A stretch of DNA of 64,000 nt from CALXXL01 sp034926605 (GTDB lineage: Bacteria; Verrucomicrobiota; Lentisphaeria; Victivallales; Victivallaceae): assembly GCA_034926605.1 (NCBI GenBank), contig JAYFQV010000012.1, forward strand, positions 62,001 to 126,000, in the 5' to 3' direction. The notes under the pieces are model-generated. The model was not told the origin of the DNA. It was given only the letters and a program-made list of their open reading frames with translations, and searched no databases. Below are positions 8,468 to 17,593 of this stretch, in pieces. Positions within the stretch are counted from its first letter, which is position 1; each line of letters begins with the position of its first letter. Position numbers and translations under genes: made by a program.

Positions 8468-9388
8468 TCAGCGGCCGCTCTTGAAAGTCATGGCGGAATC
8501 GGTTTCGTGGCCGAAGCCGTGGACGGCCACGCCGGAATCCGTAAGGTCCACGACGATGTAAGTGGGCTCGTCCGCCTCCACCTGCCCCTTCACCGTCTTG
8601 AACAGCACATTGTTGCGCACGAACTCGCCCCCGGGATGATGGTGTCCGGAAAGGCAGAGCCTGACCGTGCCCGGATGGCGGTCGATGATCTCCAGCAGCC
8701 GGTCGGAGTCGAGCGCTGCCGGCGATTCGCCGCCGGGCGCCACCGGACAATGCTGGAATATGACCACCAGTTCTCCCGCCGCCGCGGCCTCCGCCAGCTG
8801 GCCGTTCACCCAGCGCAGCTGGTCTTCGCCGTATCCGCCGTTGTAGCCGAGCTTGAGTTCGGCCGGATATTCGGACGAGATGATCTCGCGGCAGCGGACG
8901 GCGGCGGCGCTGCCGGAGGGGTGGGCATAGAGGCTGACGGCGTTGGTGTTGAGCGCGAGGAACCGCCAGTTGCCGTATTTGAACATATAATAAGCAGCCG
9001 GCTGGCCGAGACGCGGGCTGACGCGGTTCTTCATTTCGTCCGGCACCGAAAAGTCGTGGTTGCCCGCCACGCTGTAAACCGGCATTTTGAGTTTACCGAG
9101 TTCGGCCAGTATGGGATCGTAATTTTCCCAGCCGCGGTCGATCAGGTCGCCAAGGTTCAGCACAAAGCCGGGAGCGGCGGCGTTGAGTTCGCGGACGTCC
9201 TCGCCCAGCAGTTCCTTAGACTGCCGGTAATGGCGCGCGCCGTTCTGTTCGGGCGAGGCGCAGTACTGCACGTCGGCCACCGCTCCGAATCTCACGGTTT
9301 CCCCCGTCCGTTCCGGGCTGGAGGAGGCGCAACCGGCGGCGGACAACAACAGCCCGGCCGCCGCCGTCAGGCGGCAAATAAAATTCAT
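8468..9388 (-). CDS. Calcineurin-like metallophosphoesterase, ADPRM-like, probable lipoprotein
   Basis: A 306-residue protein with an N-terminal export signal ending in LLLSAAGC, a plausible lipobox with Cys20. The mature part is a binuclear-metal phosphoesterase: GAVADVQY (first Asp), NLGDLIDRG, AGNHDF, a histidine in IFQHCPV and GHHHPGGEF. The ADVQY signature plus the following RHYRQS segment resembles the Mn-dependent ADP-ribose/CDP-alcohol diphosphatase (ADPRM) branch more than general phosphatases. I used the ATG at 9388, which opens the signal peptide, instead of an upstream in-frame codon at 9433. It probably acts outside the cytoplasm on nucleotide-type diphosphates; the substrate is inferred only from family resemblance. 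Confidence 0.88.
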   Translation of the reverse strand: MNFICRLTAAAGLLLSAAGCASSSPERTGETVRFGAVADVQYCASPEQNGARHYRQSKELLGEDVRELNAAAPGFVLNLGDLIDRGWENYDPILAELGKLKMPVYSVAGNHDFSVPDEMKNRVSPRLGQPAAYYMFKYGNWRFLALNTNAVSLYAHPSGSAAAVRCREIISSEYPAELKLGYNGGYGEDQLRWVNGQLAEAAAAGELVVIFQHCPVAPGGESPAALDSDRLLEIIDRHPGTVRLCLSGHHHPGGEFVRNNVLFKTVKGQVEADEPTYIVVDLTDSGVAVHGFGHETDSAMTFKSGR

Positions 9389-9485
9389 ACGGAACCGTCC
9401 CTTCTTTTGCGGTGTTATGCCGTCAAGCGTCAATACGATAATATATTACTCCGGATGCAAAATCGCAATCCCGGCGCCGATATTG

Positions 9486-9521
9486 CATAAAAGAAGGCGG
9501 CCGATCCGAAGACCGGCCGCC
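9486..9521 (-). terminator. Rho-independent terminator of the giant repeat-protein gene
   Basis: On the minus strand GGCGGCCG / CGGCCGCC (8 bp, 9496-9521, 10-base loop) is followed by TTCTTTT, about 35 bases after the stop at 9558. Confidence 0.85.
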
Positions 9522-9557
9522 GCGCCACGATGCGGCAAAACGCGCCCCGCAATTAAA

Positions 9558-12500
9558 TCATGCCAGTGTATAGACCAGGCGGATTCCGCCTTCCTCGATC
9601 AGGCTCAAAGTTCCGCTGCCGTACGCGATCGAGTCGCCCACCGCCATTCGGCCCACTTCGCCGGAAGTGTTGCGGAGTGTGAACTCCGCTTCGTCGAATA
9701 CGTCCAGCCCGCTGCCGCCGATCAGGTCGTAACTTCCGGCCTTCATGGAGGAAGCTATCTCCAACTCCACCGATTTGCTGTCGCCGGAGAACGAAAATCC
9801 GTCATGGAAGTCGGCCCGGAAGCCGGCTTGGTTGGCAACGGCGTACTTCAGGCAGAGGTTGAGCACCCCGGCTTCCGCCGCCCGGCTGAACTCGACGTGG
9901 CTGTCCACGGCGATTTCGAGCGAATCGAAACTCTTCATGTTACCGTTGAATTCGCCGAAGAAGTTGTAAAACTGCAGCGTTTTTTCGCCGAGCACCGTAC
10001 CGGCCACCGCGCCGTCGCCGGAGACGGTTCCGGAGAAGCTCAGCAGGTCGCCCTTTCCGGTGAATTTGATCAGCGTATCGCCGGAAACCGTGCTGCTGCC
10101 GCCGCAGGAGGCATGGCGCGGATTGGCGCCGCCGCCATAGACGCCGCCGGTGATCCCACAGCCGCCGGTTCCGGTCGTGATGGTGATTTCCACATTGCCG
10201 GAAACCCTGCTGGTGCCGCCGTCGTAGGCATAGCCGCCGCCGTAGATGCTGTCGACGCTGGAACTGTTCACGGTGATGGTCACCGAGTCCGCGGTGGCCA
10301 ACGTGCCTGCATCGCTGGCCTGCGCTCCGCCGACCACCCGCCCGACATGGCTGTAATTGATGGCGACGTTCACGTTTCCGGCATCGATCCTGCCATTGTT
10401 CCAAGCCACGCCGCCGCCGACCACCCAGGCGGAATTGCCGGATTTCAGCAGTTTGACGTTGTCAGTCTGGTACAGATTGTACAGCGACAGGTTTATGCCT
10501 CCGGCGATTCTCACCTCTTTTTTGTCGGCTATGCTGCCGCCCGCGATCAATCCGGTGCAGCTTTCACCGCCATAAACGGTGAACTCAATCCCCGCGCCGA
10601 TGTTGGCGTTGTAACCGCCGCCGTAGAAATTGGCGTTGGTGGTGCCGTTGAATTTTATCCTGGATATCGCGCTTCCCGCGGTGGAATCGGCCGCGCCGCT
10701 GATCATGCTTTTCACCGTGAAATTCTCCTCGTCGAGCCGGTAGCCGCCGTCGGCGGCACGGCCGACAATCGTGTCGAAGTTTCCGGTGACGGACAGCACC
10801 AGAGAGGTGTCCACCCTGGTCAGGGTCGCCTGCTTGGCGCCGAGATCGAATACGCCGCCAACCGCCAGCAAATAGGTCTGACCGTTGTATTGCACGGTCA
10901 GCGCATCGATCGCGCCCGCCTCGGTGAACTGATACTGATAAGTGCTCGACTCATCGGACAGCTCTATCGCAAAATCGCTTCCGGCAAGCGCCCCCAGCCC
11001 CTGTACGACGGCGCCGGATCCCGTTTGTCCGATCTTCGGCGCACAGCGGATCACAAGATGGCCGGAATTGATCGTCGCGCCGTGCATGTTGAGAAATCCC
11101 TCCACGAAGGTTTCACCGGCTACCACCGCGCCTTCTTCCAGAATAAGCCCGCAGTTGGAGCCGACATGAGTGTCTTCAAGCCGGCATCCGGCATAGCCCC
11201 ACAATATCGAGTAAGAAGACAATTCCATGCCTTTTGCCACACTGCCGCTCATCATGGCCAAGCTGGAAACGTCCAACCTGAACTGGTTCAGCACCGATCC
11301 GCTCTCGGCGAAGTTGCGTATCTCAAAATAGCTACCTCCGCCGTGAAGTTCGAAATGATTGACCGTTCCGGCGATTCTGACCACGCCGGACGCGACGATA
11401 TTATCGGCCCCGGTAACTATGATTTCCGCGCCGGACGAGTTCTTTATGCTGGTCATGCTCAGGACCCCGCAGCTGTCATGCGTGCCGCGATGCATGAAGT
11501 TGACCCATCCACCCTCCAGCGTGACATTCTCCAGCGAAACAACACGGTCGCCGCTTTGGTATACGTTGGCGGAATTGACCATAAGCATGCCGCCGGCGCG
11601 GATAATGCCGCCGGCAACGGAGCCGCTGCTGATATAGGCCTGAGTGCGGATATCCAGCATGGAGTTATTGCCGGACAGATCGGGACAGCCGTGCAGCAGG
11701 ATGACATTGTAAAGACTGTCGATGGTGTTGCCATGGATCGTAGTCCGGCAGCGATATCCGACATAGTCGTCGAATTCGGCTCGTTCGAACGGGGATTCCG
11801 TGTAATCGGAAACTCCGATATAGCTTTCGGCGCTTGCCGAGGAATACGACGAAGTGATAACCAGCTCCGCGCCGGAATGCACCGTTATCTGGGCATGCCC
11901 GCCGGACGCGGTGGCGCTGAGCCGCTGCCCGGAGGTCAGTTCGATCCCGGTCAATGCCGCACCGGATGCCGCCACCAATGTCGCGCCATCGTCCAACTGC
12001 ACATTTTCTATCGTTCCGCCGTTGGCCACTATCAGAAAGGCCCCGGAATGGATATGGCTGCCGCGGGCCGTCCCGCCGTTGACGTATTCGCTGCCGATAA
12101 AGACCTCGGTGTTTTCCGAGCGGCCTCCCTTGTCCACATAAAGCGCGCACTGATAGCCGCTCACCACGGTGTTCACGGCGGTGCATCCATAAAAAACTTC
12201 GCCGGTGGACGGGATTATTTCACTCCAGTCTCTTATGGTCGAAGTCAACGTCCAGCCATCCCAGGTCTCATGGTTGGAGATGACCAGCTTGGTGATATTG
12301 GTGGTATCGCCATTGCGGTTCGGCGAAGCATAAGCCGAATTCCCGCGCGAGGCCAGAATGTAGGTGACGCCATCAATATCCACCGGCGTGTCAACGGCCA
12401 GATCCGCGACCGACTGGCGATTGATGCACAGGTTAACCGTCTCCGCATCGATTTTGTCACGGGCTATCCCGTACACGCCGGTATTCATTTGCTTTTCGAC

Positions 12501-15209
12501 ATTCAACGAGAAATTGTCGTAGAATGCGCTCCCGTGTACTGTTCCTATTCTGATGTAGACAGAGTAGTTATTATTCCGCAATGACGGCGCGCCGGAACCA
12601 TTGGCGATGTCGGCGTATATCCTGGTGCCTGAAACAAACTCGACGCCGGACTCGACCAGGAAATTCGCCGTCGAAAACAGTATATCCCCGGTAACCATCG
12701 CGCCGGAGCGCAATGTCAGCATCGGATATGTTCCGGTACAGACAAGGTTCGCTCCGCCGAACGTGCCGCCGGACTGCACTTCTATCGAGGATCCGCCGCC
12801 GCGCACGTCCGTATCGATCGCCATGCCGCCGGAGAGCACGATCTGCCGCCCGCCATAGCCAAGCAGCGTTCCGGAGGCCAAGCCGCCCTCTCCGATCTCC
12901 TGAACGCCGATTGACGACACTTCGCAGTCGGCGGCCAGGCCGTAAACCATCTGCCGCCCGCCGTCCCGCACGATCGTGTGCACGGCTTCCTGGCCGGTCA
13001 GCACCGTCTGAATGCTGTCGTAACCGGAAACCAGCCAGTTCAAACTCTGGCTGGTGCGGTTTTCAAAGGCTGAACCGCCGACGAATCCGGTGGCCGAGGT
13101 GCCGAAATCGCAGCGGATGACGGCACTGTCGTTCAAGGTGATGTTATAAGCAGCGCCGCCGGAACTGACTGTTATGTTGGCCTGCTCCGAGACGGTCGCG
13201 CCATCGAGAACGCCGTAAACATTTGCCTTCCCCCAGCCATCCAGCTTAAAATCGGTGCCGCTTCCGCCGGAATATATGGTTATGCATTCACCGTATATTC
13301 CGGCAGCGATGCCGCCGGAATAGATGTTCAGCGCACCGCCGTTTTCAATGGCTTCGCACTGTTCCACCCGCCCGCCGGAAAGCACATTCATGGTGGCATA
13401 TTTCAGGCGAAATCCGGACGCGAGGTCCCCGGCGGAAACCGTCCGCTCACCGCCTTTTACCTCCATATTGGCGAGCACATTGCCGGAAATATTCAAGTTT
13501 TCCCCGGAAATGCGGGCGCCGAAATCGCATGAAAGAACCGCTCCGGACGCAAGCTCAAGCGCCTCGACAACCCCGCCGGCGCTGACGGTAAGGTACGAAC
13601 CGGATTCCATGAGCGCGCCGGAGATCAGGCCGTCGGCATTGACCAGTACCCGGGCTTCGCAAGCGGCGACAACGCCAAGCGTCACACCGCCCGCGTCCAC
13701 AACCTGGGTGGCGGACTCCAGCAGCTGCGTATTTACGGCCAATCCGCCGGAACCTATATGTTGCAACCCTTTGTCCCCCATCCGTCCGATGACGTTCACC
13801 GAAGCCGTGCCGTACACTTCCTGAATTCCGCTTACTATATTGTCGGTGGCGATACAGCCGGAATCAACATACTGCATACCGGTAATGCGGTTTCCGGTGG
13901 CCCGTCCGGAATAAATATATTGCCCGCCATTTACGATGGTGGTATCGTAAGATTTGCCGCCGGAACAGATGAATTGATCGCCGACCTCGAAGTAGCAGCC
14001 GGAAACCATGCCGCCTGAGATATTCTGCCTTGCCCAAGCCCATTCGGTGCCGAACATCCGCGTCGCATAGGCCGACCCGCCGAAAAGCACCTCCTGCGAG
14101 GAAAGCAGCGTGGCGGAAACGCTGACGAATCCGGACTTGACCGTCTGGGATTCCGTGGTAACGCGGAAGCTGCTTGCTGTGTCGGCCACAAACCGTTTGC
14201 CGCCGGAGATCACGTCGATCACAGTGCCGAAATCGTATTGTATCGCCGTGCCGGATTCTAGCACCATTCCCGAGCAGACGCCGCCGGCGATCACCATCAG
14301 GGTGCCGCCCTCCAGCACTGCGCCGGAGAGGGCCAAAGCACAATGCGAGACGATCATCATCCCGCCGGAACTTATGGTGGCGTCCCGGGCGATCGAACGG
14401 TCATTCAGTATCATAACGCCGCAGCAGCTTACGTTCCGTATATCGCCATCGAGTGTGGCGCTCATGATTCCGCCGGATTGGATGGTGACTCCGGAGGCGC
14501 TCCCGATATACAGTTCAAGGGAACCGCCGGAACCGACGGAAATGTCCGTACCGGACCCCAACAGGATTCTCACGCTGCCGGAACCGCCGATAAACGCTCC
14601 GGACACGATGGCGGACGTGGTATCGAGCCCTCCGCCATATATCTCGGCGCCGGACAATGTCGCGCTGCGCAGGTCAAGTCCTCCGCCTGTCTGATGGAAA
14701 TCTTCAAGTGTTCCGCCGTACATCCTCATGCCACCGGCTTCAATGCAGAACCCGCTGGCGTAGTCGCCAGACACGATGAACGAACCGAACTGATTGACTC
14801 CGGATATCATGCAATCAGATGAAAACGAGGCGCTCACAATCCCGCCGGCCGCTTGAATCACGTTTTCGGCGATGCCGCTTTCGACAATAAGCCGTCCGCC
14901 GGAGGAAACGGTAACCACGTTAGCCGTGCCGCTGGTCAGCCGCATCGATCCTTCGGCAAAAACGACCGTACCGGAGGCGATTCCGCCGTTGGCCACCGCT
15001 TGAAGGGCGCCTCCCGATATTATGGTGTTCTCGGCCAGGCCGCCCTCGACGATCTGCTGGGCCCACCGGTATATCACCGTGCCGGAGGCGTAACCGCCGC
15101 TGTTCACATACTGTCTGCCTTTGTTGGTTAATATGCCGGTGTTGTAGGCGGCGTCGCCGGAATCAAGGACCATTGAAGACGAGAGAACCACATCATGATA
15201 TTCTGACAT
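9558..15209 (-). CDS. Giant strand-loop-strand (AIDA-like) beta-repeat protein
   Basis: A 1883-residue protein built of short repeats. Residues ~1-1480 are dozens of ~20-residue units of the form x-ASGT-x-V-x-x-GG-x-x-x-V-x-SGG, as in AIDA/autotransporter passenger strand-loop-strand repeats that fold as a beta-solenoid. Residues ~1500-1720 change to ~45-residue units with YGGGYA/VGGG-type glycine motifs, and the last ~160 residues form a non-repeat C-terminal module shared with the second giant protein at 36471. There is no N-terminal signal peptide (it begins MSEYHDVVLSSS) and no C-terminal autotransporter beta-barrel. The ATG at 15209 has GGAGG nine bases upstream and a TTGACA-N17-TACTAT promoter; a terminator follows. 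It is probably a surface or exported structural/adhesin protein with an unidentified export route. Confidence 0.9.
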   Translation of the reverse strand: MSEYHDVVLSSSMVLDSGDAAYNTGILTNKGRQYVNSGGYASGTVIYRWAQQIVEGGLAENTIISGGALQAVANGGIASGTVVFAEGSMRLTSGTANVVTVSSGGRLIVESGIAENVIQAAGGIVSASFSSDCMISGVNQFGSFIVSGDYASGFCIEAGGMRMYGGTLEDFHQTGGGLDLRSATLSGAEIYGGGLDTTSAIVSGAFIGGSGSVRILLGSGTDISVGSGGSLELYIGSASGVTIQSGGIMSATLDGDIRNVSCCGVMILNDRSIARDATISSGGMMIVSHCALALSGAVLEGGTLMVIAGGVCSGMVLESGTAIQYDFGTVIDVISGGKRFVADTASSFRVTTESQTVKSGFVSVSATLLSSQEVLFGGSAYATRMFGTEWAWARQNISGGMVSGCYFEVGDQFICSGGKSYDTTIVNGGQYIYSGRATGNRITGMQYVDSGCIATDNIVSGIQEVYGTASVNVIGRMGDKGLQHIGSGGLAVNTQLLESATQVVDAGGVTLGVVAACEARVLVNADGLISGALMESGSYLTVSAGGVVEALELASGAVLSCDFGARISGENLNISGNVLANMEVKGGERTVSAGDLASGFRLKYATMNVLSGGRVEQCEAIENGGALNIYSGGIAAGIYGECITIYSGGSGTDFKLDGWGKANVYGVLDGATVSEQANITVSSGGAAYNITLNDSAVIRCDFGTSATGFVGGSAFENRTSQSLNWLVSGYDSIQTVLTGQEAVHTIVRDGGRQMVYGLAADCEVSSIGVQEIGEGGLASGTLLGYGGRQIVLSGGMAIDTDVRGGGSSIEVQSGGTFGGANLVCTGTYPMLTLRSGAMVTGDILFSTANFLVESGVEFVSGTRIYADIANGSGAPSLRNNNYSVYIRIGTVHGSAFYDNFSLNVEKQMNTGVYGIARDKIDAETVNLCINRQSVADLAVDTPVDIDGVTYILASRGNSAYASPNRNGDTTNITKLVISNHETWDGWTLTSTIRDWSEIIPSTGEVFYGCTAVNTVVSGYQCALYVDKGGRSENTEVFIGSEYVNGGTARGSHIHSGAFLIVANGGTIENVQLDDGATLVAASGAALTGIELTSGQRLSATASGGHAQITVHSGAELVITSSYSSASAESYIGVSDYTESPFERAEFDDYVGYRCRTTIHGNTIDSLYNVILLHGCPDLSGNNSMLDIRTQAYISSGSVAGGIIRAGGMLMVNSANVYQSGDRVVSLENVTLEGGWVNFMHRGTHDSCGVLSMTSIKNSSGAEIIVTGADNIVASGVVRIAGTVNHFELHGGGSYFEIRNFAESGSVLNQFRLDVSSLAMMSGSVAKGMELSSYSILWGYAGCRLEDTHVGSNCGLILEEGAVVAGETFVEGFLNMHGATINSGHLVIRCAPKIGQTGSGAVVQGLGALAGSDFAIELSDESSTYQYQFTEAGAIDALTVQYNGQTYLLAVGGVFDLGAKQATLTRVDTSLVLSVTGNFDTIVGRAADGGYRLDEENFTVKSMISGAADSTAGSAISRIKFNGTTNANFYGGGYNANIGAGIEFTVYGGESCTGLIAGGSIADKKEVRIAGGINLSLYNLYQTDNVKLLKSGNSAWVVGGGVAWNNGRIDAGNVNVAINYSHVGRVVGGAQASDAGTLATADSVTITVNSSSVDSIYGGGYAYDGGTSRVSGNVEITITTGTGGCGITGGVYGGGANPRHASCGGSSTVSGDTLIKFTGKGDLLSFSGTVSGDGAVAGTVLGEKTLQFYNFFGEFNGNMKSFDSLEIAVDSHVEFSRAAEAGVLNLCLKYAVANQAGFRADFHDGFSFSGDSKSVELEIASSMKAGSYDLIGGSGLDVFDEAEFTLRNTSGEVGRMAVGDSIAYGSGTLSLIEEGGIRLVYTLA

Positions 15210-15247
15210 TTGCAAAATCCTCCAAGATTTTTCTTTACATTCATTTA

Positions 15248-15276
15248 ATAGTAGCATTATCAGCTTGCAATGTCAA
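15248..15276 (-). promoter_or_regulatory. Promoter of the giant repeat-protein gene
   Basis: On the minus strand TTGACA (15271-15276), a 17-base spacer and TACTAT (15248-15253) precede the Shine-Dalgarno of the gene starting at 15209. A small inverted repeat, ACACT-AAA-AGTGT (15276-15288), touches the -35 box and could be an operator. Confidence 0.6.
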
Positions 15277-15316
15277 CACTAAAAGTGTCATATACAAAAA
15301 GAAATCCATAAAAAAT

Positions 15317-15344
15317 TTGAAAACCCGGGTTGCGGTGCTATCTT
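15317..15344 (+). promoter_or_regulatory. Promoter of the DUF2238 gene
   Basis: TTGAAA (15317-15322), a 16-base spacer and TATCTT (15339-15344) lie ~45 bases before the start at 15389. The same -10 hexamer and spacer occur at the tRNA cluster. Confidence 0.55.
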
Positions 15345-15388
15345 TTGCAATCATTGTAAAATAAATCGAAATCAAGGAGAATACGATC

Positions 15389-16006
15389 ATGGAAATCGAT
15401 ACCGGAAAGCGCTGGCCGCTGTTCCTGCTGCTGCTCTATCTGGCGGAGTTCGCCGTTCTGGGCATTGCGCCCTACGACCGCACCGTATGGTGGGCCGAGA
15501 ATCTGACCGCCCTGATCCCGGTTTCCATACTGGTGCTGCTTTACTGGCGCGGCGTGCGTTTTTCAAACACCGCCTACACTCTGCTGGCGGTGTATTTCCT
15601 GCTTCACACCGTCGGCGGCTATTACACTTTCGAGCGGGTGCCCATCGAGAAGATAACCGAGTTTTTCGGGTTCAAGCGCAACCATTACGACCGGGTCTGC
15701 CACTTTCTGGTCGGCACCGCCGCCTTTGCCGCGCTGGAGTTTTTCGACCGCCACCGCCTGATCCGCAGCCGCCTGCTGGCGGCGATACTGACGGTGATGA
15801 GCATCTTCGGATTGGCCGCCGTGTTCGAACTGGTCGAGTGGACATACGCCGAATTTGCCAATCCGGATGCCGGCGCCGCGTTTCTCGGCTCGCAGGGCGA
15901 CATCTGGGACGCACAGAAGGACATGCTGGCCGACGGCCTGGGCGCGATCTTCTCGACCGCGCTTTATGCCCTGCTGCGCTGGCGGAAGCGGGAAGCGGCC
16001 CTATGA
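15389..16006 (+). CDS. DUF2238 (YjdF-like) inner-membrane protein
   Basis: A 205-residue polytopic membrane protein with about six hydrophobic helices. The central HTVGGYYTFERVP, the RNHYDRVCHF segment and the C-terminal GSQGDIWDAQKDMLADGLGA stretch are the conserved acidic and histidine motifs of DUF2238/YjdF proteins, whose function is unknown. The ATG has an AAGGAG Shine-Dalgarno nine bases upstream and its own promoter. Its stop overlaps the start of the next gene (ATGATG), so the two are translationally coupled even though the downstream gene is visibly less GC-rich. Confidence 0.9.
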   Translation: MEIDTGKRWPLFLLLLYLAEFAVLGIAPYDRTVWWAENLTALIPVSILVLLYWRGVRFSNTAYTLLAVYFLLHTVGGYYTFERVPIEKITEFFGFKRNHYDRVCHFLVGTAAFAALEFFDRHRLIRSRLLAAILTVMSIFGLAAVFELVEWTYAEFANPDAGAAFLGSQGDIWDAQKDMLADGLGAIFSTALYALLRWRKREAAL

Positions 16007-16857
16007 TGTTTCAGTCCACCAGATGGGCAAAGGAAATAACCGCGCTTCAGCAGCCGGATGGATTATGGGGCAACTTCCACGCCTTGAGCGTTCCGCTCAA
16101 AGGTTCATACACAACGGAACAGGCGTTGCGCCGACTTGAGATACTCGGGTTCACCATCGGTCATGATTGCGTGGCGCGGGCGGTTTCATACATGCACGAT
16201 TGTCTGATCGGCAAGAAAACCATGCCGGATTGCCGGGAAGTCACCCATGATTGGGATATATTCACCGACCTTATGCTCGCCACCTGGATTCGCCGTTTTA
16301 CCGACGATGACGACGCGGCAAACAATGTCGCCGACAGATGGGCCGGAATAATTTCCGGCGCATTCTCCGGAGGCGGCTATTCCCATAAAAGCTATCTTGC
16401 GGCATATGAGAAAGAGTTCAATCAGCCGGCCCGCGGCGGACGGCTGATTGACCCGGTCAATTTCTACGTCGTATCTCTGGTGGCTGATGTCATGGACATC
16501 CATGCCGAACATAGCTGGTTCGAACACATTATCAACCATGAACAGGGTATCTATTATTTCGGATACAAAGATAAATTATCCGTTCTGCCGGCGTCTTTCA
16601 AAGACAGACAGACCGTCAAATTCATCCGTTCGGCCATGCTGCTGTCCGAATACCGCAATCAGCGCAAACAGCTGGCGTTTGTTGCCGACTGGCTGATCTC
16701 CAACCGGCACAACGGTGAATGGGATTTGGGCTCCGTCGCAAAAGACGGAATTCTGTTCCCGCTTTCCGATTCGTGGAAAAATGAACAAACCAGAACGGCC
16801 GACTGCACCTGTGTTCTGACAGGATTGCTTACCGCAATAACTGCATTCCAGCAATAG
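16003..16857 (+). CDS. Alpha/alpha-barrel (prenyltransferase/squalene-cyclase-fold-like) protein of unknown function
   Basis: A 284-residue soluble protein. Two QW-like motifs typical of terpene-cyclase/prenyltransferase alpha-barrel repeats are visible: near the N terminus LQQPDGLWG and near the C terminus NRHNGEWDLG. Helical repeats of about 50 residues lie between them. There is no DxDD-type cyclase motif, so enzymatic cyclisation is not supported. I start at the ATG at 16003, which overlaps the DUF2238 stop; longer in-frame readings upstream lie inside DUF2238 and have no start context. Base composition is lower in GC than the upstream genes and closer to the following flavodoxin gene, hinting at acquired DNA. 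Function unknown. Confidence 0.75.
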   Translation: MMFQSTRWAKEITALQQPDGLWGNFHALSVPLKGSYTTEQALRRLEILGFTIGHDCVARAVSYMHDCLIGKKTMPDCREVTHDWDIFTDLMLATWIRRFTDDDDAANNVADRWAGIISGAFSGGGYSHKSYLAAYEKEFNQPARGGRLIDPVNFYVVSLVADVMDIHAEHSWFEHIINHEQGIYYFGYKDKLSVLPASFKDRQTVKFIRSAMLLSEYRNQRKQLAFVADWLISNRHNGEWDLGSVAKDGILFPLSDSWKNEQTRTADCTCVLTGLLTAITAFQQ

Positions 16858-16923
16858 AAAACCTTACTTTCATGGTTAGCCTAGAGGAGAACTGTTAGGA
16901 TCCGGTTGCACTATCTGCATTTT

Positions 16924-17052
16924 ATGGACGCGATGTTATTTTTGTTTGACAATTCAATGTGCAGCGTGGTAAGCGGAAAATGGTTAAATTGGGTTTGGGT
17001 TGCCATAGACGGAGAAAAGATGCTCGCCAAATCGGAATTTGAAGGAGAATAA
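16924..17052 (+). CDS. Possible 42-codon ORF or gene remnant coupled to the flavodoxin gene
   Basis: An open frame from ATG at 16924 ends in TAA at 17050-17052, one base before the ATG of the flavodoxin-like gene, whose Shine-Dalgarno lies inside it. The peptide ends GKWLNWVWVAIDGEKM plus a short acidic tail. No Shine-Dalgarno precedes its ATG and the frame is closed by TAG at 16882, so it may be the 3' remnant of a gene lost on transfer rather than a functional small protein. The rest of the 16858-17038 gap shows nothing recognisable. Confidence 0.25.
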   Translation: MDAMLFLFDNSMCSVVSGKWLNWVWVAIDGEKMLAKSEFEGE

Positions 17053-17053
17053 A

Positions 17054-17593
17054 ATGAATGCTTTGGTAATAAATTGCAGTCCGGCTAAGAATGGGGCAAC
17101 AGCTGAAATAGTAAACATTGTTTCAGAAAACTTAAAAGATAAATATACCGTAAGATTAATCTGCATAGGTGATTATTCTTTTGGTTTTTGCAAAGGATGC
17201 AGAAGTTGCCATACAACAGCAAGGTGCATTCAGCATGATGACATTGATAAAATAATAAACGAATACGAGTGGGCCGATATTATAGTGTCGGTTGCGCCTT
17301 CTTATTGGGCTGATATACCGGGACAGTTCAAAGTGTTTATTGACAGATGCACGCCATGGTGCAATACTCATGAACCTCATGCATCCATTGACGGTGGAAA
17401 GAAAGGGTATTCTATTGCTTTAAGAACAGGACCGAATATGCGGGAGTGCAACAAAATCATTGAAAGCATTGAGCATTTTTATGGTCATTTGGAAATCGAA
17501 TGCTGTGATAAACTTGGTCTATGTTCCGTAGCAAATAAAGCAGCTGTAGAACCAAGAAAAAACGAAATAGTTGAATTTTGTAAGACAATTTAA
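17054..17593 (+). CDS. Flavodoxin-fold NAD(P)H-dependent oxidoreductase
   Basis: A 179-residue cytoplasmic protein of the NADPH-dependent FMN reductase/flavodoxin-like family. The N-terminal phosphate-binding loop INCSPAKNGATAEI follows the first strand, and CKGCRSCHTTARCIQHDD is the cysteine-rich segment seen in iron-sulfur flavoprotein-like members. The middle APSYWADIPGQFKVFIDR is the second conserved flavin-site strand/helix. The ATG at 17054 has AAGGAG six bases upstream; a TTG at 17039 is a poorer alternative. The gene is far more AT-rich than its surroundings and uses A/T-ending codons (AAA, ATA, GAA), like low-GC Firmicutes. It was probably acquired. The electron acceptor is unknown. 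Confidence 0.85.
   Translation: MNALVINCSPAKNGATAEIVNIVSENLKDKYTVRLICIGDYSFGFCKGCRSCHTTARCIQHDDIDKIINEYEWADIIVSVAPSYWADIPGQFKVFIDRCTPWCNTHEPHASIDGGKKGYSIALRTGPNMRECNKIIESIEHFYGHLEIECCDKLGLCSVANKAAVEPRKNEIVEFCKTI

Noticed and set aside
9417..12584. A 1055-residue plus-strand open frame opposite the giant repeat gene
   Set aside because: It is a high-GC shadow of the minus-strand repeats, with no repeat logic, no domain and no ribosome-binding site; the minus strand has promoter, Shine-Dalgarno and terminator.
15487..16002. Upstream in-frame extension of the alpha-barrel protein
   Set aside because: It lies inside DUF2238 in another frame; the ATG at 16003 overlapping the DUF2238 stop is the better start.
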